Source: a bacterium CG2_30_54_10
Lineage (GTDB): Bacteria; Muiribacteriota; Ozemobacteria; Ozemobacterales; Ozemobacteraceae
Direction: 5' to 3'
DNA length: 7,135 nt
Assembly: GCA_001872985.1 (NCBI GenBank)
Contig: MNYA01000095.1
Coordinates: 1 to 7,135 of the forward strand
The notes under the pieces were generated by a model. It ran no database searches, was not told where the DNA came from, and saw only the letters and a list, made by a program, of their open reading frames with translations. A program made the position numbers and the translations under genes. Positions 1 through 4,847 of the stretch are shown here, piece by piece; within the stretch, counting starts at the first letter, position 1, and each line of letters opens with the position of its first letter.

Positions 1-43
1 GTATCATCTCAATAAGTCGGGGGAAGAGTGAAGGCAGACCGGA

Positions 44-58
44 GGGCGCAAAGCGCCC
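44..58. repeat. Perfect 6-bp stem hairpin
   Basis: GGGCGC at 44-49 and GCGCCC at 53-58 pair perfectly around an AAA loop. No T-run follows on either strand, so it is not a terminator by itself. It is the first of three GC-rich hairpins packed into the left 126 bases. A plus-strand TGA at 29-31 closes a short open frame entering from the left edge, so the cluster may lie in the 3' trailer of an upstream plus-strand gene. Confidence 0.6.
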
Positions 59-73
59 GACCGCGGGGGATGA

Positions 74-98
74 GCCTCGCGAATTCACTTCGCGAGGC
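74..98. repeat. Perfect 10-bp stem hairpin
   Basis: GCCTCGCGAA at 74-83 is the exact reverse complement of TTCGCGAGGC at 89-98, leaving a five-base loop (TTCAC). No T-run follows on either strand. It lies immediately before the terminator hairpin at 100-126 and may be a REP-type palindrome or part of a tandem 3'-end structure that protects the transcript. Confidence 0.65.
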
Positions 99-99
99 G

Positions 100-125
100 A
101 AGGGGGGCGCGTGCCCCCCTTTTTT
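100..125 (+). terminator. Intrinsic terminator, plus strand
   Basis: A nine-base-pair stem (AAGGGGGGC at 100-108 with GCCCCCCTT at 113-121) closes on a GCGT loop, and six T residues run through 120-125. This is the classic Rho-independent layout for transcription moving left to right, so a plus-strand gene should end left of it, convergent with the secretin-like gene. On the minus strand the stem is followed by TTCGCC rather than a T-run, so it should not efficiently stop the gene at 167-1669. Confidence 0.8.
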
Positions 126-165
126 GAGAAGTTACGCGCAAGCCCCCTCATTTTGGGAAGTTACG
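113..165. repeat. 24-nt imperfect direct repeat, two copies
   Basis: Positions 113-136 and 142-165 align without gaps at 20 of 24 bases, a 29-base period. Both have the form GCCCCC, then a T-rich stretch, then GAAGTTACG. The first copy contains the right arm and T-run of the terminator. The second copy has lost the T-run (CTCATTTT) and abuts the stop codon of the secretin-like gene at 167-169. It looks like a local duplication of the terminator's 3' end. Confidence 0.65.
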
Positions 166-166
166 A

Positions 167-1669
167 TCAGTCGGTCTGGGTAAGTTCGACTTCAATAACG
201 GTGGGAAGAATTCCGCCCTGGACTTCGTAAGCAAACCGGGCTCCCGATTTTACGACGAAAACTGACTGGATCTTTCGGATGTTTTCCACAGCGCGGCCGT
301 CTTTTTTTGTTTCGGTTTTGATGGTTCCGAAGATTTCGACCTGGAACATTCCGTCAGGAAGGGCGATGGGCTCGAAACTCAGTTCGACACCGTTTTTCAC
401 CTCCTTGTCATCATTTTTCTCGTCGATCTCTATCTTGGCAGACCTTCCGGTGAGTGTCATTATCCGTGGGGCTGAGACGAGTTTCGCGATTTTCAGTTTC
501 TCCTCCTGACTTTTTTCAGCGAAGGCATTGGCATCGACTTCCCCCGGGTTCAGGAATTCCCAGATTTTCGTTGAAATCAAAATAGGCTTTTGCGGACGAT
601 CCTGTTCCTGAAGTAGCTTTCGAACCCTTTCAAGAGTTTGGTGGTCACCTTTGAAAAAGATCCCAAGCGGTTTGCTGGATTCCTCGCCTCCTGAAATACG
701 CTCGCGGTTCAAAAGCGAAAGCGCATCCTTGGGATTCAGAAACCGAAGCGGGATAACCGCATTTTCGATCGCCCCTCCCAACGCCCCACGGGAGTATTTC
801 GCTTCCATGATAAAAAAGGAGTCTCCGTCCTTTTCTACGGCATAATCCCCGGCTTTGGCCAAAAGGCGGAGGGCTTCGAGAGGATCAACTTTCTGCAAGC
901 GCATGGTAATTTTTCCCCGAACACTCTTATGGAATACGAGGTTGAACTTGCCTTTGGCTGCAACGAGACGAAGAACGTCCCTGATATCTGCATTGCTGAA
1001 ATCAAGGCTTATTTTGCCATCCCCGCCTGTTCCCTGGTCAATGGTGGGACGTCGGGATCTGATCACGAGAATTTCTCCTTCATTCTCGATTGTGAAATTT
1101 CCGAGAAGGGAAAGAATTCTCATGACCTCGTCAAAACCAACTTTTGGTATATGCAAGGTAATCATCCGGCGCTCGACGCCTTCGTCTACGACGATCGCCC
1201 GATTGGTTTTGGCAGCCAGAATGCGAATGATTTCCGGAATCGCCAATTCTTTTACGTCCAGGGAAATGGCTTCGGAAGCATTCTTTCCGGTCGAGGCCAG
1301 GTATTTTTTCAGTGTATCGATAAAGGGTTGTGCCAATGGCTGTGAGGGGACTATTCTCTCCATTCGCTGGAGGACTGCCGCGGCTTCATTGGGCTGGCCT
1401 TGCAACAAAGCCACGCAACCAAGCTGGAAGAGGGCTTTCACGCTGACTACGTCCGATTCAAGGCAAAGACTTTCCAGGGTGTTTTTCGTCGCATCATCGA
1501 ACCCGGTCATCCACATTGTCGCAAGGGCTCTTTCAAGCGTTTCCGAACGAAGATCGTTTTTTTCGGCCGCGACAGCACCACCGACCAAGCAAAAACCAAA
1601 CACGAAAGCCAACACCAGTGCCGGCAAAAGGGGGGAACGGTTTTTAGAGATTTTGTTCCACAGATTCAT
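167..1669 (-). CDS. Exported secretin-like protein with two STN-type domains
   Basis: This 500-residue protein resembles PilQ/GspD-family outer-membrane secretins, which form ring channels for type IV pili or type II secretion. Residues 1-35 are a signal peptide: a basic start, a hydrophobic core, and an AVAA cleavage site. Residues 40-125 are helical and TPR-like. Two homologous beta-alpha modules follow at about 136-206 and 219-289, both of the secretin/TonB short N-terminal (STN) type with a D-V-x-x-L-A pattern. An N1-like ring module spans 303-360. The C-terminal part (361-500) carries a secretin-like LVSAPRIMTLTGRSAKIEID segment, then GVELSFEPIALPDG. The protein ends soon after VKSGARFAYEVQGG, where secretins normally continue with V-x-D-G, I-G-G-L and a final membrane strand. 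It is shorter than typical GspD/PilQ and may not form a full barrel. The ATG follows AAGGAG at a 7-base spacing. No pil or gsp neighbours are present, so the pathway is unknown. Confidence 0.8.
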   Translation of the reverse strand: MNLWNKISKNRSPLLPALVLAFVFGFCLVGGAVAAEKNDLRSETLERALATMWMTGFDDATKNTLESLCLESDVVSVKALFQLGCVALLQGQPNEAAAVLQRMERIVPSQPLAQPFIDTLKKYLASTGKNASEAISLDVKELAIPEIIRILAAKTNRAIVVDEGVERRMITLHIPKVGFDEVMRILSLLGNFTIENEGEILVIRSRRPTIDQGTGGDGKISLDFSNADIRDVLRLVAAKGKFNLVFHKSVRGKITMRLQKVDPLEALRLLAKAGDYAVEKDGDSFFIMEAKYSRGALGGAIENAVIPLRFLNPKDALSLLNRERISGGEESSKPLGIFFKGDHQTLERVRKLLQEQDRPQKPILISTKIWEFLNPGEVDANAFAEKSQEEKLKIAKLVSAPRIMTLTGRSAKIEIDEKNDDKEVKNGVELSFEPIALPDGMFQVEIFGTIKTETKKDGRAVENIRKIQSVFVVKSGARFAYEVQGGILPTVIEVELTQTD

Positions 1670-1676
1670 TTAAATT

Positions 1677-1682
1677 CTCCTT
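1677..1682 (-). promoter_or_regulatory. Shine-Dalgarno for the secretin-like gene
   Basis: On the minus strand AAGGAG lies seven bases upstream of the ATG at 1667-1669. It is the strongest ribosome-binding site in the window and fixes this start codon. The signal peptide begins directly at that ATG. Confidence 0.8.
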
Positions 1683-1780
1683 GCAGTACAAAGCTATCTT
1701 GAATATCGGATTCGGAAGTAACAGGCAAATGAAAACGAGGCAACAGGTTCGTTACACAAAAGCGATTTGAAAATTTTTGA

Positions 1781-1878
1781 CACTCTAGCATATTGACTGA
1801 CAGTCGGCAAACCTGCTTTCGTCATTGCCGCCTTCGCGGGAATGACGGAGAAAAAATCAGTCAAAATGCTACAGCGTG
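1781..1878. repeat. MITE/REP-like element with nested inverted repeats
   Basis: The outer arms at 1786-1800 (TAGCATATTGACTGA) and 1857-1871 are reverse complements at 14 of 15 bases, with weaker pairing continuing outwards to about 1781 and 1878. Between them a second palindrome occupies 1820-1847: CGTCATT, one mismatch, CCGC, a CTTC loop, GCGG, one mismatch, AATGACG. The inner palindrome belongs to the GTCATTCCCGCG-type repeats that I recall as dispersed in many bacterial genomes. The element encodes no protein and sits in the 307-base gap upstream of the secretin-like gene, where it could be transcribed into its leader. The other bases of this gap hold the tandem repeat at 1919-1954 and no gene that I can see. 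Confidence 0.65.
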
Positions 1879-1918
1879 ATTACCAAAGAATGCTAAACAC
1901 CTCAAGAAATTCAAAAAA

Positions 1919-1954
1919 ACCACAAAGACCACAGAGGTCACAAAGCTCACAGAG
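1919..1954. repeat. Four tandem 9-bp units (CACAAAG/CACAGAG)
   Basis: Four consecutive units read ACCACAAAG, ACCACAGAG, GTCACAAAG and CTCACAGAG, so AAAG and AGAG endings alternate. The block is preceded by an A-rich run (1913-1919). Similar CACAAAG/CACAGAGG strings are, to my knowledge, frequent dispersed intergenic repeats in environmental bacterial genomes. It lies just downstream of the decayed kinase frame and upstream of the MITE-like element. Confidence 0.6.
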
Positions 1955-2329
1955 GGAGAAATTTAGTGTTCTTTTGTTAAGCACTGCTACAGTATCCCTT
2001 TTCGGCTGAAATTTTCACATGGAGAAAACTATGCCGGCAAAGAAGTTGGTCGACATGCAAAAACCTGGTTTCATGCTTCGCCGTATTTACCTTCTTCACC
2101 TTCTCCACGCCAACAGGAGATGGCCCAGCGCTTCCGCGGCCGGCGCAGTTTTCAAACCAAAGTTCCCCGCCGTGAAGCTCCAGGGTACTTCGGGTCAAGT
2201 CCAGGCCGAGACCGGAACTTTTTTCCCCGAGTGAGAAAGCGCTGAAAAAAGCACTTATGATTTTTCCCGGACCGGCGTCTCCAACGCAAAGATCGACCAT
2301 GCCTGGCCTGCTCGGCCTTCCTGGACTTG

Positions 2330-2374
2330 GACTGATTGGTTTGGAACTAATCGGTTTTCGACTGATTGGGCTTT
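2330..2374. repeat. Three 15-bp imperfect tandem repeats
   Basis: Units start at 2330, 2345 and 2360. The first and third share GACTGATTGG exactly, and the middle unit (AACTAATCGG) matches at 7 of 10. The period is a multiple of three, so on the minus strand the repeats stay in the kinase-remnant frame and encode PISRK, PISSK, PISPS. This suggests slippage growth within a translated linker. Confidence 0.6.
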
Positions 2375-2419
2375 CATGACAATCCGGAACACCTGGTCTA
2401 CTTGACACGTCTGGGCGCT

Positions 2420-2473
2420 CTGAACCTCCTGAACTTCCCGAACATCCTGAACTTCCCGAATTTCCTGAATACC
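2420..2473. repeat. Six 9-bp imperfect tandem repeats
   Basis: Successive units are CTGAACCTC, CTGAACTTC, CCGAACATC, CTGAACTTC, CCGAATTTC and CTGAATACC. The period is a multiple of three. On the minus strand, in the kinase-remnant frame, they encode a run of SGx tripeptides (residues about SGN-SGS-SGC-SGS-SGG). They begin just downstream of the end of the glutamine synthetase fragment. Confidence 0.7.
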
Positions 2474-2508
2474 TTTTGGATCGGTTCAAAGCGGAATTCA
2501 TTTCAATA

Positions 2509-3546
2509 TCAGAGAATTGTGAGCAGTTCCTGGTATTTGGCCATCGGCCAGAATTCGGCTGAAACGATCCCTTCGGCGGCGTCGACAGAAAAGCGCAGGG
2601 AGGCCAGCGCCTTTTCACCCTCACTCGCAAAAAGGCGGGCACGCTTATGAGGATCGGACGTCTTTTCGGCACGGTGGAAAAGGTTTTCCAAAACGTCGGC
2701 GCTATCTTTTATCTCATTAAACAACTCATTGAAACGTTTCAGCTCAGCGGAAAGAACGGAGAATGTAATTCCGGCGGTCTTAAGGGCAGCAGCGGCGATA
2801 GCAAGGCTTCCGATTTGTTTGGTCAAAGCTGGAATGAACTGGGTTCGCGCAAGGTTAACCGCGGTTTTATACTCGATCTCCTTTGTTTTGATATAGTTTT
2901 CGAGCTTGATTTCCACTTTCGCCGTGAGTTCACGCGCGGAAAGAACCTTAGCCTTTTCCAACAGCTCGATGACATCTTTTTGGAGGTAGGTTTCAAGCGC
3001 CTCGGGTGTGTTCCTTGCGTTTGGAAGCCCACGCTGTTTAGCTTCGCGATGCCAGTCGGATGAATATCCGTTTCCCTCGAATCTGATGCGCCTGGTTGCA
3101 TTAAATACATCTTTCAGAACCGAAATTGCGCTTTCTTTGATATCCTCGCCGATGCGCTTGGCCAGACGTAACTCGATCATGTAGTAACCGTAAGCAACAA
3201 GCAGGTTGAGGGTCGTTAGAGCCTCGGAAGGGTTTTGGGAAGACCCGACCGCGCGAAACTCGAACTTATTTCCGGTAAAGGCGATCGGGGAAGTCCGGTT
3301 GCGGTCAGAGACATCCTTCGCGATTCGGGGAAGGTTTCTCACCCCCATGCTGATCTGAGCCACCGACTGCTCGTTCACTTTGGCCAAACCGCTGATCTCA
3401 TCGACAAGATTTGAAAGATATTCGCCGAGATAGATCGACATGATAGCGGGTGGAGCCTCGTTTGCACCGAGCCGATGATCGTTTCCGGCGTCGGCCACAC
3501 CGGCGCGGAGAAGCCCGCCAAACTTGTCGACTCCAAGCCTGGGCAA
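2509..3546 (-). CDS. glnN: Glutamine synthetase III, C-terminal half only (truncated glnN)
   Basis: The frame encodes the C-terminal part of a type III (GlnN) glutamine synthetase, the large form of the ATP-dependent enzyme that makes glutamine from glutamate and ammonia. Diagnostic stretches are LLRAGVADAGNDHRLGANEAPPA (about residues 12-34) and RNRTSPIAFTGNKFEFRAVG (82-101), followed by the long helical C-terminal region and a natural end WPMAKYQELL. GSIII proteins are normally about 700 residues. This frame has 345, so the N-terminal beta-grasp domain and the first catalytic glutamates are absent, and it should be inactive alone. The TTG at 3544-3546 is only the first possible start. The frame is open for five more codons, then stops (TAG at 3562-3564), and GSIII similarity begins only around residue 8. 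The remaining 337 codons have no stop or frameshift, so the truncation looks recent. The first ATG inside is at 3439-3441. Translation is uncertain. Confidence 0.85.
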   Translation of the reverse strand: MPRLGVDKFGGLLRAGVADAGNDHRLGANEAPPAIMSIYLGEYLSNLVDEISGLAKVNEQSVAQISMGVRNLPRIAKDVSDRNRTSPIAFTGNKFEFRAVGSSQNPSEALTTLNLLVAYGYYMIELRLAKRIGEDIKESAISVLKDVFNATRRIRFEGNGYSSDWHREAKQRGLPNARNTPEALETYLQKDVIELLEKAKVLSARELTAKVEIKLENYIKTKEIEYKTAVNLARTQFIPALTKQIGSLAIAAAALKTAGITFSVLSAELKRFNELFNEIKDSADVLENLFHRAEKTSDPHKRARLFASEGEKALASLRFSVDAAEGIVSAEFWPMAKYQELLTIL

Positions 3547-3625
3547 ACAGGAAAAGGGTGCCTACCAAAAACAGAAAGGCGAGCAATAACGAAACCCGAT
3601 ACGAACGCGGCGAAGCAACGAACAT
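3518..3625 (-). pseudogene. Orphan N-terminal membrane-anchor fragment
   Basis: From the ATG at 3623-3625 this frame reads MFVASPRSYRVSLLLAFLFL, continuing VGTLFLFAQAWSRQ. That is a short basic start, then one clear hydrophobic membrane segment, then a polar stretch. After about residue 36 the frame dissolves into arginine-rich nonsense because it overlaps the glutamine synthetase frame, and it stops near 3398. It therefore looks like the first 30-odd codons of a real membrane protein joined out of frame to the glnN fragment between about 3525 and 3545. Its layout would suit the first membrane helix of a sensor kinase, and a kinase ATPase remnant lies downstream on the same strand, but the family cannot be proved from so few residues. 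Confidence 0.45.
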
Positions 3626-3629
3626 CAAG

Positions 3630-3638
3630 CCCCCCCCC
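3630..3638 (-). promoter_or_regulatory. G9 homopolymer in ribosome-binding position
   Basis: Nine consecutive C on the plus strand read as G9 on the minus strand, ending four bases before the ATG at 3623-3625. It occupies the place of a Shine-Dalgarno sequence and could serve as one. Tracts of this length slip readily, so its length may vary between cells or between assemblies. Confidence 0.5.
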
Positions 3639-4160
3639 TTTTTCGGCCAACCTTGAGGGCATTCTAACCGAAAGGTATACGAAGAGCAACCTTCGGGGAA
3701 ACCCGCGCACAGCGGGCGGGGGTGACAGGATCGGTGTGTTTGAGAAAGGATCGGGAGTGTAGAAGCTGCCGGCCTGGATCTTCTGCCGCAACCCGGCCGG
3801 GGTGAGCCACGTCTTTCATGGCCATCTGGCGGTGGGCGGTCGGAGCCGGTGGAGGAAGGCGGGCTTTCCCTTCCATTTCCGGTGGTAGGCTCGGAGTTGC
3901 TTTTGGTTCCCCTCGCCGGAGGCGAGACGGCGGGCGTTGACCAACCTTCGCGGGCAATCCTGAGCCGGGAAAACCCCGGCTGCCTGGCTGGATCATTTCC
4001 ACCCGATTTTCAGCCAAAGAGAGCCGGGGGCGCATGAGTCGCACCGGGGAGGCGGTCAGGCTGATTTCTGGCGCACGTGGTTTTCCGGGAAGAAGTCATG
4101 GGCCAAAATCTCCCGCATCAAATCAGCCGGAATTCGTGCCGGTTCGCCAAAGGGACTCGA
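3639..4160. other. GC-rich gene-free stretch with several hairpins
   Basis: I see no credible gene here. The open frames are proline/arginine/glycine-rich and lack domains. The stretch is rich in short perfect palindromes: CCCGC/GCGGG at 3702-3706 and 3712-3716, CCCGGCCGGG at 3792-3801, CTCGCC/GGCGAG at 3912-3917 and 3921-3926, and AGCCGGG/CCCGGCT at 3963-3969 and 3975-3981. Another AGCCGGGG copy at 4022-4029 could pair with CCCCGGCT at 3974-3981. None has a T-run that would make it an intrinsic terminator. Base composition is clearly richer in G+C than the genes to the right. Confidence 0.5.
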
Positions 4161-4847
4161 TTATTTCCCTTCGGACCTCGGTTTGTTCTGTATTTGAATT
4201 AGTAAGTTCCGCAAATAACCCAATAAGATTGCTTTCCCTTTTGTGTCTATTTTGGTATTTTCAATTTCCAAATAAAATTTGTCAAGAAGAGATTTTGCTT
4301 CATGCTCGTTCCCGTTTTCTAACAAGGTCTCCCCCTTAGACAAAAAAGCCGCGAAATCTTTAAAGGGTAATAGCAAACCAGAAGTCTCAAAAGCCGCGAT
4401 TAAGTTTCCTAGATTTGAAAAATTCACTTCAAGAGGCAAACATGCCTTACCCTTGGGGGCATAACCATGGAAGATGATTGAATTGGATAAAATAATACCT
4501 TCAAAGTCAGTATTTTCACGCCGGGAAAATTTCCCGAGATTTGCAATTTGTTCTGCAACAATCACGAAAAATTGTTTGTGTGAAATTTTACTTTCAAAGC
4601 TGGCTTCATGAAGAATCGATATTGCATTCAATCTTGCCAAACCATCCCCGTTTGGTATTTTTAGCACCATCGCCAACGTGTCGAGATTATTCAAAGCAAT
4701 AGCCTTTGTCTCTTCCACACTTTTCGGAGTATCGGCACTTCTCAACAGATTAGCCAAAGCCGCAGGACTTATTGAACCGGCGCAAAGAGTGCAGCAAAAA
4801 ATTAGTTGGATTGTCAAACTCAAGAAAATTCCTTTTTGGTTACTCAT
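4161..4847 (-). CDS. Small exported protein of unknown function
   Basis: The 228-residue product starts with a signal peptide: MSNQKG, a hydrophobic run, and a probable cleavage near CAG at residues 22-24. The cysteines there do not make a good lipobox, so a lipoprotein is possible but not favoured. The mature part is soluble and mainly helical by appearance, with no motif I recognise. A helical-repeat fold is possible from segments such as ILHEASFESKISHKQFFVIV. Its ATG overlaps the end of the protease frame by eight bases (ATGAGTAA), and GAGG lies six bases upstream, so the two are translationally coupled and likely work together, perhaps as chaperone, inhibitor or partner (inference). The gene is more A+T-rich than its left-hand neighbours. 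After its TAA the same frame stays open for 34 plausible codons to TGA at 4056-4058. Confidence 0.75.
   Translation of the reverse strand: MSNQKGIFLSLTIQLIFCCTLCAGSISPAALANLLRSADTPKSVEETKAIALNNLDTLAMVLKIPNGDGLARLNAISILHEASFESKISHKQFFVIVAEQIANLGKFSRRENTDFEGIILSNSIIFHGYAPKGKACLPLEVNFSNLGNLIAAFETSGLLLPFKDFAAFLSKGETLLENGNEHEAKSLLDKFYLEIENTKIDTKGKAILLGYLRNLLIQIQNKPRSEGK

Larger units (their letters stand above)
1977..2501 (-). pseudogene. Decayed histidine kinase remnant (HATPase end)
   Basis: About 60 codons (roughly 2124-2300) encode the end of a GHKL ATPase domain of a sensor histidine kinase. They include a G1-type motif GDAGPG (normally D-x-G-x-G), an F-x-x-F-like AFFSAF, the G2 box SSGLGLDL, then TLELHGGELWFENCAGRGS, all in the expected order. 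The H-box dimerisation domain, the N-box and any input domain are missing. Upstream of G1 the frame holds only low-complexity SGx and PISxK repeats, reaching back to an ATG at 2499-2501 that lies 7 bases past the glutamine synthetase stop and has no ribosome-binding site. After GRGS the expected final beta strand (T-F-x-F-x-L-P) is not seen in frame. A shift of one base near 2133 would give S-WAISCWRG and a stop at 2071-2073. I infer a non-functional relic that could not phosphorylate. Confidence 0.6.

Noticed and set aside
1..166. CRISPR-like or attenuator array of hairpins
   Set aside because: The three hairpins differ in sequence and spacing, and there are no repeated units with spacers. 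A terminator plus palindromes explains them.
929..1345. Second plus-strand frame inside the secretin-like gene
   Set aside because: It is a shadow of the real coding frame, with no ribosome-binding site and no recognisable motif.
855..1673. Long plus-strand open frame (272 codons) opposite the secretin-like gene
   Set aside because: It is antisense to a gene with a signal peptide, domains and a strong ribosome-binding site. Its product is serine/arginine-rich without any domain.
1697..1730. Possible sigma-70 promoter (TTGCCT, 17-base spacer, TATTCA) for the secretin-like gene
   Set aside because: The -10 hexamer matches the consensus at only about three positions, and similar matches are expected by chance in this A+T-rich gap.
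2366..2650. Plus-strand frame with an LNFPN-type repeat peptide
   Set aside because: The repeat peptide is only the 9-bp DNA repeat read on the other strand. The rest overlaps the end of the glutamine synthetase fragment antisense.
3664..4044. Minus-strand frame of 126 codons in the GC-rich gap
   Set aside because: It is proline- and arginine-rich with no domain, no Shine-Dalgarno and composition typical of GC-rich non-coding DNA.
4034..4339. Plus-strand frame of 101 codons
   Set aside because: It runs from non-coding DNA into the antisense of the small exported protein and has no motif or ribosome-binding site.
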